Below are positions 1-9,568 of a stretch of DNA of 64,000 nt, piece after piece. Below the pieces are notes generated by a model, which saw only the letters and a program-made list of their open reading frames with translations, was not told the origin of the DNA and did not search any database. Source of the DNA: Torymus aiolomorphi (Eukaryota > Arthropoda > Insecta > Hymenoptera > Torymidae). Made by a program: the position numbers and the translations under genes. The stretch lies in assembly GCA_036365515.1 (NCBI GenBank), contig CM070873.1, positions 174,956,104 through 175,020,103 of the forward strand, given 5' to 3'. Numbering within the stretch: the first letter of the stretch is position 1; every line of letters starts with the position of its first letter.

Positions 1-192
1 TAGAACAGAAGTGCAAAATTGTCGCAACGCAAAAGACGATTCCACTGGATTTAAAATTCCAGAATATGATTTATATTATTTTTATAATAAATTCCGTAAT
101 TAAATTTAATTATTTTTTTTTATAATGCCTATACTAATAAATTTGACATAATGTTTTTTGATATTTTAAAACACATACAAGTAAACGTGTTC

Positions 193-224
<32 letters not shown>

Positions 225-423
225 TATTCATACCCGTAACTTTGAGGATCTAGAGTTTCTTTCGCCAGAGTCTTGCGCGCTTGACTAAAGAAATAATCCC
301 CTCTCTGGGTAGAAGGTACTAATATAGATCCTCAAAAGTCAAAAGTACGGCTTCATACCTTGGCACTTTGAGGATAAATCCTCAAAGTATCGCTATGTTG
401 CTGAATAGAATCCTCAAAGGATG

Positions 424-520
<97 letters not shown>

Positions 521-711
521 AACACGTTTACTTGTATGTGTTTTAAAATATCAAAAAACATTATGTCAAATTTATTAGTATAGGCATTATAAAAAAAAAT
601 AATTAAATTTAATTACGGAATTTATTATAAAAATAATATAAATCATATTCTGGAATTTTAAATCCAGTGGAATCGTCTTTTGCGTTGCGACAATTTTGCA
701 CTTCTGTTCTA
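1..711. repeat. Foldback element with 193-bp inverted arms
   Basis: Bases 1-193 are the near-exact reverse complement of 519-711; the ends read TAGAACAGAAG and CTTCTGTTCTA. The arms stop at (TA)n tracts (about 194-230 and 425-518). Between the tracts lies a ~195-base unique cassette. The left edge coincides with the window start, so a target duplication cannot be tested. A partial second copy lies at 18401-18859; it keeps the cassette and right arm but has lost the left arm. No coding capacity; the short peptide readable through the (TA)n is an artefact. Confidence 0.85.
231..424 (+). repeat. (TA)n-flanked word cassette L1
   Basis: A short unit between two (TA)n tracts. The core TGACTAAAGAAATAATCCCC begins at 282. 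Around it the word CTTTGAGGAT or its complement ATCCTCAAAG occurs about five times in both orientations, for example near 239, 315, 367, 376 and 410, including one head-to-head pair. The same core with different words recurs at 5563-5817 and, reversed, at 27633-27849; an almost identical copy is at 18421-18620. It resembles a MITE with subterminal protein-binding repeats that lands in TA microsatellites. That role is inference. Confidence 0.7.
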
Positions 712-1071
712 GTAAAGTAACCATGCCATCAACGAAATTTGGCAGCAAATTACTATATTAATACTCCCTTTTGTATACCTATATACTTATAAAATTATAA
801 TACTATAGTGTCAACACAGTTGCACAGCTGACAGCTCAAAATCTCAAATAAGCCAAGATACATAACCATGTGATTTCAACAGTTTGTTTTGCTGAGTTTT
901 TGCTTTAGAGTAAGATTTTTTTCTTAGTGCTTGATTATTTGTATTCATAAGTGAATTTAGGACTAAAAATTTAATGTATTGTGTATGTGAAGATATATGT
1001 CTGAAAAGTGTAAGTGTAATTATAATGCAAGCGTTCAGTGACAGTTTTATTTATATTGTAATCCCGTTACA
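712..1071 (+). repeat. LTR-like segment upstream of a primer binding site
   Basis: This stretch ends in CCCGTTACA two bases before a TGGCGCC primer binding site, so its end behaves like the 3' edge of a 5' LTR. The terminus CGTTACA matches the other Gypsy LTRs of the window. The segment is shared with 18860-19205 up to about position 1058. The upstream LTR edge is not clear because the foldback lies directly on its left. Confidence 0.5.
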
Positions 1072-1073
1072 AA

Positions 1074-1087
1074 TGGCGCCCAACGTG
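1074..1087 (+). promoter_or_regulatory. Gypsy-type primer binding site
   Basis: TGGCGCCCAACGTG follows the LTR-like terminus after an AA spacer. TGG at its start would pair with a tRNA CCA end, as in Ty3/Gypsy elements. A hairpin-forming pair (AATCACTGC near 1170 and GCAGTGATT near 1236) follows downstream in the leader. Confidence 0.65.
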
Positions 1088-1838
1088 TTGGGTTTAAGGA
1101 GAAGGTTAGCGGCCGGTACGGTCCAGACCGGCCTATTCAAATCGAGTTTCATTCAAATTCACCCGCGCGCGAATCACTGCACCCGACTATTCAGCTGCCG
1201 GCCAATGGCTATAAGCCGTTGCAGCTGATAGGCGCAGTGATTTAAACTCGCCAAGTCGAGGTACCGGACGTAAAAAAACAGACAAGAAGACTCGCGGCGC
1301 ACATAAAAACATAAACACAAAACAGCAGATTGCTTGTTTTTGTAGGTGTTTATGTTTATGCTCCGACAGTATTGTGTATACTTATCCCTAGCCTTTTAAA
1401 CTGCTGTAAAGCCAGGGTGAGAGCATTTAAACGACAATTGTAGCTGTTTTCGTCGTCATATGTGGCGAAATTAAATTCCTTTTTTTTTTTGACGCGAGAT
1501 TTTAAGCGATTGTCACGCGATTTTTTTTTAGAATTTATTGACCATGCCTGTGCGTGCAGCCGGTTGAAAGTGAAAACACTTTCATGCTTTTTTTATAGCG
1601 GGATTTATTTAAATCGTTATATTCGCGAAATTTTTTTTGGAATAGCCACGCTCTCTCCCTAACTAGCTGCATTGAGATACGTTGTTCTCGAGTGGCTTGG
1701 GACAATTCTGTGTGGTAATTAGGATTCTAACATTATAATTTGCATAACAGACGGCCAATTCGAGAGGGAATCCCAGCAATTAGTTGCGCACATACACAAT
1801 TCGTCGCCCAATTTTTGTATAATCCGTCTAGCTTCACA
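1088..1838. other. Leader of broken Gypsy-like element, no gene seen
   Basis: Between the primer binding site and the first gag-like ATG there is no convincing reading frame. It contains a GC-rich imperfect hairpin at about 1168-1247 and several long T runs near 1480-1530 and 1630. I read it as the untranslated leader of the element whose gag follows. Confidence 0.4.
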
Positions 1839-2820
1839 AGATGGGATCATCGACCTCAGAAGAACTAGCCGAATTGATGGAGCAGTGGCGCAAAAATCTA
1901 GAGCTGAGCTTCCAAGCTGTAATAGAAGCAAATATAGCTCTAGATTTAAGAAGCACCGAATATCTCGAGGGGAATTCTAGGCGAATTGCTCGATGACTGC
2001 TGGGAAATTACAACCCAGCTCACATCACACAAGAAATAAGTGAAAGTGCATATGAGCACTTCACAAGGAGGCTTGAATGGAGGAATAAGTTCGTCAACGC
2101 GATGACACTCAATACAAGCGGAGCTCCAGAAGTGAACCACAACGCAGATCCCTCGACTCACAGCCTGTTTCAGCAATTGACGTGGAACAAAGCAACAACT
2201 TGTTGAGTTCCATAAAGACGCATGTCTTGCAGATTAGGGATAAAAGAGCAGGCAGTTCTCCCGACGTAAGAGACGAGGCTCTTACGTCATTACGGAGCCC
2301 TTTAACACCAACAGGACAACCGAGTGAAGTCCAGGTGCAACTAAAGTGCAGCACAGCCTGAGGGAGGAGAGATTCCCCGATCTCCTCCCAGTTTGAAGAA
2401 TCTGAGAACGCAAGCCGCTCGGGAAATGCAGACCGCACATGGATTTCGGACAGCTATGCAGTAACCTTACCAACGCCAGCCACTTCAGCGTTCATCCACG
2501 AAATCGACGTTGGAGTAAGCACAGCCTGGGAGAGGGGAGATCCTCCAATCTTCCCTCTGCTCGAGAAGAGTGATACTTCACGTCGCTTGGTGTATACAGA
2601 CTGCCTGAGGGCACCGAACGGCTGTGCTGAATACTCCCAGGCTCACAACGACAGAGCAAATACAGCCTGAGGGAGGGAAAATTCTCCAAGCTTCCTCCTG
2701 TCTTGGACGTCCGATATAAGTCGCTTAGAGAATATATCGGACGGCGGTATTACCAGCCCTCAGATTCCTGAGGACGAGGAACAGCCAAGCCTTCCAAGGA
2801 ACAGCGAGGGAAAGATCGAC
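1839..2820 (+). pseudogene. Decayed gag N-terminal region
   Basis: An ATG at 1839 opens about 52 codons (acidic, helical in character, starting MGSSTSEEL) and ends at TGA near 1995. Gag-like sequence appears to continue in shifted frames. The position, between a primer binding site and a CCHC zinc-knuckle frame, makes it the N-terminal part of a Gypsy-type gag broken by frameshifts. No matrix or capsid motif could be recognised directly. Confidence 0.45.
2349..2760 (+). repeat. Three diverged ~155-bp tandem repeats in gag region
   Basis: The phrase CACAGCCTGAGGGAGG or a close variant begins at about 2349, 2519 and 2660. Each is followed by a run resembling GATTCTCCAATCTTCCTCC. Spacings are about 170 and 140 bases. 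This looks like an old intragenic tandem duplication in the gag interior. Confidence 0.6.
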
Positions 2821-2826
2821 AATTCG

Positions 2827-3471
2827 GTGACCACACAACCGGTGGACAAAACACCGATTGCTTGGCAATTCCTCGACGTATCGACGCAAGCTGAAGTCGA
2901 GCATCATTGTGAATGCGAATGTAATTGTAAACGTAAATTGGAAGAGGAGAAGTTTAGGCGCCTAAGCGAGGAGGTGAGGAGACTGCACGACGAGCTGCGC
3001 CAACTACGCGTGCAACTGTCGTCGCTTCGCAATTCAGCTGCGCCTAACAAGATCCGAGCTGCAGACGCAGCTAACCGCTCTGTCAAGTCGCGACCTCGAT
3101 CGGAGCAAGGGACTAGAGACAATCTCAAATCATCCCAAAGCCCTCAAAAGTCCAGCTCGATAGGGAAAAAGGAGGCGTATGCATCGGCCATGCAACGACC
3201 TCCAACGTCACCCGAAGGAGACCAACATAAAAAACCCTCGAGCGGACTCGGTTCGAGCCAAGAGGTGGGTTCGAATCCGTTGACGACGGTATTTTCTCGA
3301 CGCCGCAAACGGCGATCAACTAAACAAAACTTGGCCACTCGAGAATACCGCTCGCCAAGGTCGAGGAACACTCTCGGATCATATAACTCCTCACCACCGA
3401 GTCCAACCAGAAAATTGTGTTGGACGTGCCAGTCACCGACGCACCTTCACTGGGCCTGCCCGCAGAGGTAA
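2827..3471 (+). pseudogene. Gypsy-type gag C-terminal part with CCHC knuckle
   Basis: A 214-residue frame. A Cys/His-rich segment (residues ~27-37), then a charged coiled-coil stretch (about 38-70, LEEEKFRRLSEEVRRLHDEL), a basic Ser/Pro-rich linker, and a C-terminal CX2CX4HX4C zinc knuckle, CWTCQSPTHLHWAC. This is the nucleocapsid signature of LTR retrotransposon gag, which binds the genomic RNA. It is in line with the upstream primer binding site at 1074. No protease or polymerase frame follows, so the element is truncated. The first in-frame codon called here is only the first ATG; the true gag would start upstream in another frame. Confidence 0.65.
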
Positions 3472-3474
3472 AGG

Positions 3475-4053
3475 CGCCTGAAGAGAACGAGAAGAGGACG
3501 AGACGAGCCGCTACAGAGTCAATCCAAGAGGAGGAAAGCGATCGTTGATCAGAGCTTCAGCGCCAGCAGAGCTAGCACAGCCAGCAGCCTCCAGTCTGTC
3601 AAGCATCATATGACGAGTTCCGATCATCGTTGGAGTATAGCGGACTCACGGTGAAGAGTGACCCACCGAGCGCATGCGTACGATCCCTCGACGTGAATCA
3701 AGTGGTTGCCGCTTCAATGCAAGTGGTAACCAGCGTGTATCCAGGCCTGTCGCTCGGCTCGTCACCGCCGCCGTTGACGTAAAGTCGTGTTGAACGAGAG
3801 CCTCGGTATCGAGTTGCTTCTCTCCCGCTCTGCATCGTCTGGGAGAGGGGTATAACGAAGTTCCAGGATAAAATATGGAGGAAATAAGAATCTCGGTTCT
3901 CCGTATACTATCGAACTCGTTTGGCTCTTGTTCCCGCGATTCATGCATCTCGAGTGTTTGTTTACATCACTCGAACTATCTATTCGCAATTTATGATTAT
4001 TTAAAAAAATATTTTTAATATTTTTAACTCTTCCTGCCATAGTTCAATGAATT
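3475..4053. other. No recognisable gene
   Basis: GC-moderate sequence after the gag knuckle, with no frame that looks like protease or RT and no clear LTR pair. It becomes A/T-rich after about 3960 and is probably the remaining edge of the Gypsy-like fragment and its insertion site. Confidence 0.3.
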
Positions 4054-4310
4054 TCAAGTAATTCGGGCCTTGTCCCATGCAAATGCATGGAATAGTTTTT
4101 TTTTTTTTTAAGCGACGCCAATTGAAAAAAATTGAAAAAACTATATCTCTGAGTAGAATTGGTCTACAAATTAAGTCTTGGGCCATTTTATCAGAAATAG
4201 TGTATATATATATATATATATTATACTGTTTAAACTATATTTTTCTTTTTTTTATAGCTGATTTTCCCACTAGGTGTAAGATCGCCTTAAGGCGAATGCG
4301 ACTGTGTCAA
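4054..4310 (+). repeat. Copy A of an unnamed repeat module
   Basis: The ordered landmarks TTGTCCCATG with a small CATG palindrome, CTATATCTCTGAG, CCATTTTATC, a T-rich run, and AGGTGTAAGATCGCCTTAA are found in the same order at 29775-30040. The two copies are diverged between landmarks. No coding capacity. The class is unknown; the 29.6-kb copy is part of a palindromic element. Confidence 0.5.
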
Positions 4311-5065
4311 TATCCCTCACCTAAAGCTAAAAGATTTGTAAAAAATGTTACCTTAAAATGCGACCTTGATGAAGATGGAAAAGGATCACTGAAAAAAGTT
4401 ATGTGCAATTAAAGCTGTAAAAACAATGAAAACGGTGCTTTTTCAGTAACTATAATTAATTTATTGAATTTAAGCTTTTAACTCAGGCTGAATCCCTTAA
4501 AGAAAACCGTAAGTTTTGAAGTAATAGGTCTAGTGAAAAAATTTTGAATTAAAGTATCGGATTTTTTATGGAAAATCAGTATTTGTGGAAATATTGTCAA
4601 AGTAATAAAAATAAAGTAGCTCAAGGAGTTGATAAAAATTGTGAATAATTATAATTTACTTTTTGAAACAAATAATAGAAATCAATAGATTGTTTAAATC
4701 ACTTCTTACATACATTTTTTACTTCTTTATGATACTTTTTGAGAAAGTATTCTGCTAATTCAGTTAGCGCGGCTTTTATAATTCTTTACAGATATTTATT
4801 ATTATAAAACAAATAATTACAGATTTTAACATTTATTAATATTTCTAAAAATTTTCCAAGTAATTGGCGATATTCAAGAAAATAATAAAAAAAAGTAATA
4901 CAAAAGCACCATTAGGTAATTTCAAATTTATTAATTTTTTTTCATTATTCAATATAAACTCATACAATTTGAATTTCCATACTTTTTCAATTTTAAAACC
5001 GCTGCTAACTGCTTTAGCAGAATGCTTTCTTAAAGAGAATTGGTAAATTACATCAAATAATTTTT
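4311..5065. other. AT-rich stretch, nothing recognised
   Basis: Very A/T-rich sequence without repeats shared elsewhere in the window and without a persuasive reading frame. It separates repeat module A from the Penelope fragment. Confidence 0.4.
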
Positions 5066-5560
5066 TTAAATGTACATTTTAGGAACGTTTAAATAAATTT
5101 TCTTCTCTATATAAGATTTCGATGTTTTCAAAATTTATAGAATGTCCAGTCTGGTGAGAGTGTGTAGCAAGGGTAGAATATTCTGATTTTAATTTCACGG
5201 CTCTTTGATGTTCGTATGTGCGCTTTTTTAATTTTCTTTTACTCATGCCTACATAAGTGGCCGAACAATCTTTGCAGTTGATCTTATACACAATGCCCTT
5301 GGCATCCGGCTGTTCTAAATGATCTTTCCCTAATTTAATTATATGGTTGAATTTGTTAATTGTTTTGTTAATCGGAAGGAGATTATGTGAATATAGAATT
5401 CGATTGATCTTAGGCGTGAGATTTTTTTATAAAGGGAAGGACAATTTTCTTTTTTATGTGTACAATATTAGATATATTGCTAGTAACGTTCGCTATGTTA
5501 TTGTTTTTGTTATGAATCTGTTGGAGTCTAATGCCGATGTATTTATATATGAAATTGTTA
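5066..5560 (-). pseudogene. Penelope-like element 3' fragment (GIY-YIG endonuclease)
   Basis: On the minus strand a 70-residue frame (5291-5079) begins MYKINCKDCSATYVGMSKRK, the GIY-YIG nuclease core of Penelope-like elements; YKI and YVG are the two short motifs, followed by a conserved Arg and Glu-His. The sequence to 5560 is the reverse of 30648-30900, the RT tail. The peptide differs from the 31-kb copy at only a couple of positions. The copy is 5'-truncated and also stops short of the nuclease C-terminus. These nucleases nick DNA for target-primed reverse transcription. Confidence 0.8.
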
Positions 5561-5562
5561 GA

Positions 5563-5817
5563 TATATATATATATATATATAATCTGTTTGTAAATTGGT
5601 ACTTTTGAGGAGATGTGAACCTTTCGCTCAGAGTTCGGACAATGTGACTAAAGAAATAATGACCCTCAGGTTACCGACTCTGGGAAAAGGGGGTATAGAT
5701 TTCTCCTCAACAGTCGCGATTCTTGCTTTGAGAAATTTGAGGAGTCTCTTCAAAATGCCGACATCTCTTCAAAAGTACCGATCTATACGTTGATATCTCT
5801 TCAAATATACCAATTCC
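5563..5817 (+). repeat. Word cassette L2
   Basis: Starts after a short (TA)n at 5563-5581. It shares with L1 the core TGACTAAAGAAATAAT (5645-5660), the phrase CTCTGGG downstream, and the order of flanking words, but the repeated word is CTCTTCAAA/TTTGAGGAG (near 5608, 5701, 5736, 5749, 5764, 5792) rather than L1's ATCCTCAAAG. It abuts the left end of the long-inverted-repeat element. Confidence 0.65.
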
Positions 5818-5824
5818 CATATAT

Positions 5825-6535
5825 ATGGGAGCGTCCAGCAGAAACGGGCCACCGAGCGCGCGCGGTGCCTTTTTTCGCTTAAAAGGTGCTCTGTTTAACT
5901 CGCCCATAATCGTATGCTGCGCCTTTGAAAAAAAAACCAAGAACCTATATCGATAGATTTTTTTCTGCTCTTTCCAATTGCGCCATTGTTTTTATTGCGA
6001 AACGCGTTCTTCCGGACGAAAACTCGAGTTGAATATTGAAAGCGATTTTTCTCAAAGTATATCATGTTTTTTTTCAAAATAAACTACACTATTGGAAAGT
6101 ACAACTCTTAAGCTTCAAAACCCTATCTTGGAGAAGTTGGAAAAATAAAGGGTTTAAAAGTAACAACATGAAAAAGACAGCGCCGAGGGTCCGCGCGAGC
6201 CCCTCGCGCCCGTGCGTACGGCACGTTTAAGTGCACGCTCTATTCAATTCGCTAATAATCGTGTACCAAGTCTCTGAAAAAAGAACTAATTACATATATC
6301 GATAGTTTTTTTCCTTCTATTTCCAATGGTGCTATTATTTTTATTCCAAAATGCTTCCTTCTAGTTGAAAATTCCATTTGAATGTTTAAACTCTATTTTT
6401 CAATAAAATATCAGTCTTTTCTTCAAAATGAATTATATTCTTCAAAAGTACAAGTCTTAAACTATAAAATATTATATTTTTAAGTTTCAACATGAAAAGT
6501 TAAAAAATAGTAAGATCAAAAAGACAGCGGTTGCC
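5825..6535 (+). repeat. Two diverged ~355-bp tandem sub-repeats in the left inverted arm
   Basis: Units of about 5825-6185 and 6186-6535 share the order: a GC-rich block, AATCGT(A/G)T, TATATCGATAG, TCCAAT/TCCAATGG, TTTTTATT, and a closing AACATGAAAA...GACAGCG. The first unit is GC-richer at its start. The first unit and the start of the second are mirrored in the right arm, which therefore reads as the same array inverted. Confidence 0.6.
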
Positions 6536-6650
6536 CGAACTTTTTACGCTATGCTCAAGGGCGGATTAATACACGCGATGTGCTATTTTGCCCTTTCTTT
6601 TTTGTAAATATAAAATGTTTTGTAACTTACAATGCCAATGCGTGGACATA

Positions 6651-7944
6651 CGAGGGTCATTTGACAAGTACCTAGCCTCACCGCCAGATGGTGCCACTAT
6701 CGCACCAGAAATACACTACAGTGCAGTATCTTCCTGTAAACGGTTACAGACGAAATTTCAGCCGGATCGGAGTTGTAGTTTATTTTTGAGAGCGTGTGAA
6801 AGCAAATGTGTCCGTTGATTTTTGAAAAAATGGAGAAAGAACAATATCGGTCGGTGATTCGATTCTTGTTTTTGGAAGGGAAATCGCGCAGTGAAATTAA
6901 AGAACGCTTGGATGCAGTGTATGGGGATGCGTCTCCTTCGATGGCAACCGTTAAATTTTCGTATAACGAGTTTCAACGTGGTCGTACGTCGGTTTTTGAT
7001 GATCCACACCCAGGTGCTCCGAAAACAGCCACTACGGAGGAGAACGTGACAAAAATACACGATATCGTTTTGTCAGACCGCCGATTAAAGGTGCACGAGA
7101 TAGCTGCGATAGTAGGCATCTCAGAAGAACGCGTGTGGCATATCCTACATGAGATTTTAGGCATGAGGAAGCTGTCAGCAAGGTGGGTGCCGCGTTTGCT
7201 GACTGCAGACAACAAGCGCATCCGTGTGACCAGTTCAGAGCAGTGTTTGGAGCTGTTTAATCGCAATCCAAAAAAGTTTTTGCGTCGTTACGTGACCGTC
7301 GACGAAACATGGATTCACTACTATACTCCAGAGACCAAGGAGCAGTCAAAACAGTGGACCTTACCCGGTGAACCTGCTCCGAAGAAGGCGAAGACGGTCC
7401 CGTCGGCCGGAAAGGTGATGGCCACTGTTTTCTGGGATTCTCAAGGTGTGATTTTTATTGACTATCTGGAGAAGGGCAAAACGGTCACAGGACAGTACTA
7501 CGCCGAACTATTGAGCCGATTTGACGCCGTGTTAGAAGAAAAACTGCCCCATTTGTCTAGAAAGAAAGTGCTTTTCCACCACGATAATGAACCGGCTCAC
7601 ACTTCTGCACTCGCCACGGCTAAATTGGTCGAATCACGCTACGAACTGCTGCCCCATCCACCGTATTCTCCAGATTTGGCTCCGTGCGACTTTTTTTTGC
7701 TTCCGAACCTAAAAAATTCGCTCGCCGGGAAGAGATTCCACTCCAATAACGAAATAATCGCCGCCACGGAGGCCTATTTTGCAAACCAAGAGAAAACATG
7801 TTTTTCAACGGGGTTAAAAAAATTGGAACACCGCTGGACCAAGTGTATTCAACTAAAAGGAGACTACATTGAAAAATAAATTTTATTTTTTGTAAAATTT
7901 TGGTGTTTTCATTTGTAGGCTAGGTACTTATCAAATGACCCTCG
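6651..7944 (+). mobile_element. Complete mariner transposon
   Basis: Terminal inverted repeats CGAGGGTCATTTGACAAGTA at 6651 and its near-perfect complement ending at 7944 are flanked by TA on both sides (6649-6650 and 7945-7946), the mariner target duplication. The element is 1294 bp with one uninterrupted transposase gene. It is inserted in the long-inverted-repeat element. Confidence 0.92.
6830..7879 (+). CDS. mariner transposase
   Basis: A 349-residue open frame, the usual mariner length. The N-terminal half is a paired helix-turn-helix DNA-binding region; the linker reads WVPRLLT (the family motif is WVPHEL-like). The catalytic triad is DD34D: Asp in VTVDETWIHYY, Asp in LFHHDNEPAH, and Asp in YSPDLAPCDFF with exactly 34 residues between the last two. 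The enzyme cuts and joins the element ends at TA. The ATG at 6830 (MEKEQYRS) is preferred to the upstream in-frame ATG at 6806, which adds eight unusual residues. The frame has no stops, so the gene may still be functional; only expression data could tell. Confidence 0.92.
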   Translation: MEKEQYRSVIRFLFLEGKSRSEIKERLDAVYGDASPSMATVKFSYNEFQRGRTSVFDDPHPGAPKTATTEENVTKIHDIVLSDRRLKVHEIAAIVGISEERVWHILHEILGMRKLSARWVPRLLTADNKRIRVTSSEQCLELFNRNPKKFLRRYVTVDETWIHYYTPETKEQSKQWTLPGEPAPKKAKTVPSAGKVMATVFWDSQGVIFIDYLEKGKTVTGQYYAELLSRFDAVLEEKLPHLSRKKVLFHHDNEPAHTSALATAKLVESRYELLPHPPYSPDLAPCDFFLLPNLKNSLAGKRFHSNNEIIAATEAYFANQEKTCFSTGLKKLEHRWTKCIQLKGDYIEK

Positions 7945-8133
7945 TAATTTTGTGGATCTAGTGGTAACAGTTAGTATAATATTACAATGAACTTTGTTCA
8001 TTTAATAACAAAATTTGAAAAACATAATATATTAAACATAAAAATATCCATGAACGCACTGAAAGCAGTGAAACAGAAATTTAAAATAACCTTATAGATT
8101 GTTTAATCTGGCATAACAATATTACCTTTTCCT

Positions 8134-8601
8134 TTAAATTCTAATTTTTTTACATTTTTTTGATTTTATAAGAATTGTCCTTTTTGCAAAATCCGCTTCT
8201 TTCTTTGTTTGAGTTTTAAGTACTTTTTCTTTTTTGATCGGTGGATATAATTGAGAATCTTCTGACGCTGAAAATCTTTTAAGTTCTAACTTTTTGACAT
8301 CATTTAATAATTTAATACAATGAAACAATTGAGTTCCAGGTATTGTCTTAGCTGAGGCTAGCCTGTTTTGTAGCTTTTCTGTAGCCTTTAAGTAATCGTT
8401 TTTTGATGAAAAAAAGCACTCAATATTTTTGAAATACTCAGTAGCCCATTTGTATAAATCTTGGGGCGTCAATATATAATTGTCGGATACTTTCCGTAAA
8501 CTTTCTCTTCTGGTATTGCTTTTCACGGAAGCACCTATTCCATCACATGCATTTTTTCCGTGGGCTGTTGCATGTCGGGTACTAATCCCGAACAGAAGCA
8601 T
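8134..8601 (-). CDS. Unrecognised transposon-associated protein, HGK-CDG motif
   Basis: A 155-residue frame starting just inside the right inverted arm. Near the N-terminus it carries HATAHGKNACDGIG; HGK...CDG motifs of this kind occur in uncharacterised proteins linked to insect transposons, but I cannot assign a family with confidence. The C-terminus is Lys-rich. The upstream part of the gene seems missing, since the frame begins abruptly at the arm. It may be the C-terminal remnant of the protein that mobilised the long-inverted-repeat element. Confidence 0.4.
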   Translation of the reverse strand: MLLFGISTRHATAHGKNACDGIGASVKSNTRRESLRKVSDNYILTPQDLYKWATEYFKNIECFFSSKNDYLKATEKLQNRLASAKTIPGTQLFHCIKLLNDVKKLELKRFSASEDSQLYPPIKKEKVLKTQTKKEADFAKRTILIKSKKCKKIRI

Positions 8602-9139
8602 TTCGGAATAAAAATAATAGCACCATTGGAAATAGAAGGAAAAAATCTATCGATATATGTCCTTAGTTCTTTTTTCAAAGACTTGGTACACGATTATTAG
8701 CGAATTGAATAGAGCGTGCACTTAAACGTGCCGTACGCACGGGCGCGAGGGGCTCGCGCGGACTCTCGGCGCTGTCTTTTTCATGTTGTTACTTTTAAAC
8801 CCTTTATTTCTCCAACTTCTCCAAGATAGGGTTTTGAAGCTTAAGAGTTGTACTTTCCAATGGTGTAGTTTATTTTGAAAAAAAACATGATATACTTTGA
8901 GAAAAATGGCTTTCAATATTCAACTCGAGTTTTCGTCCGGAAGAAAGCGTTTCGCAATAAAAACAATGGCACCATTGCAAAGAGCAGGAAAAAATCTATC
9001 GATATAGGTGCTTGGTTTTTTTTTCAAAGACGCAGCATACGATTATGAACGAGTTAAACAGAGCGCCTTTTACGCGAAAAAAGGCACAGCGCGCGCTCGG
9101 TCGCCCGTTTCTGCTGGACGCTACCATATATATATATAT

Positions 9140-9396
9140 GAGCGCGGTAAGCTCACTCTGGTCAGCGACCATTCCCCCTCTACTCTCTCAGTCTACTGCG
9201 CGAGCGCGAGCGAGCGCGACAGTCAGTCGCGTAATGATGAGAGCCCTTGTGCACAGTCACGTTTTGTCAAGAGAAGAATAGATAGAATAGAGAGAGAGAA
9301 GATAGAGTGTAAGAAGGAGAAATAAAGTTGCATTCATTTATAATCTAGACTATTGTATTATTTATTTCTCCACCTGCGCATAGCAATATCCCAACA
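9140..9396 (+). mobile_element. Copia C1: 5' LTR remnant (R-U5)
   Basis: The segment ends in CCCAACA directly before a Copia-type primer binding site and carries AATAAA near 9321. Its start is lost or hidden by the long-inverted-repeat element, whose right end lies at 9139. No matching 3' LTR was found because the far end of C1 is cut by Penelope sequence near 17620. Confidence 0.55.
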
Positions 9397-9411
9397 GGTT
9401 ATGGGCCCTGG
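9397..9411 (+). promoter_or_regulatory. Copia C1 primer binding site (internal tRNA-iMet)
   Basis: GGTTATGGGCCCTGG matches the anticodon-arm complement of initiator tRNA-Met over its first 12 bases. Drosophila copia primes from a half-tRNA in this way. It lies immediately after the LTR end CAACA. Confidence 0.75.
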
Positions 9412-9568
9412 CACGCATTACCTGCGCACGGAGAAGTAAATAAAACAGAAAAAGGTATTAATAGCGCGCGCGCGAGTATGTGGAAGAGAGACGATCAGTA
9501 GAAGACTAAAGAAAAGTATAGAACAATAGAGACAGATCAGAAGAATAGAGGCGATAGACAAGAGAAGG

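Larger units (their letters stand above)
5818..9139. mobile_element. DNA element with ~540-bp terminal inverted repeats
   Basis: Bases 5818-6360 match the reverse complement of 8595-9139 with few differences. Both outer ends lie against short (TA)n runs (CCATATATAT). Inside are a complete mariner (6651-7944), which is a later insertion, and a 155-codon minus-strand frame (8134-8601) that may be what remains of the element's own gene. Long inverted ends with internal sub-repeats occur in Mutator-like and foldback DNA transposons; the superfamily cannot be fixed here. Confidence 0.75.

Noticed and set aside
368..583. Small protein with a long Ile-Tyr repeat
   Set aside because: It is a translation of a (TA)n microsatellite; the same applies to 27789-27995.
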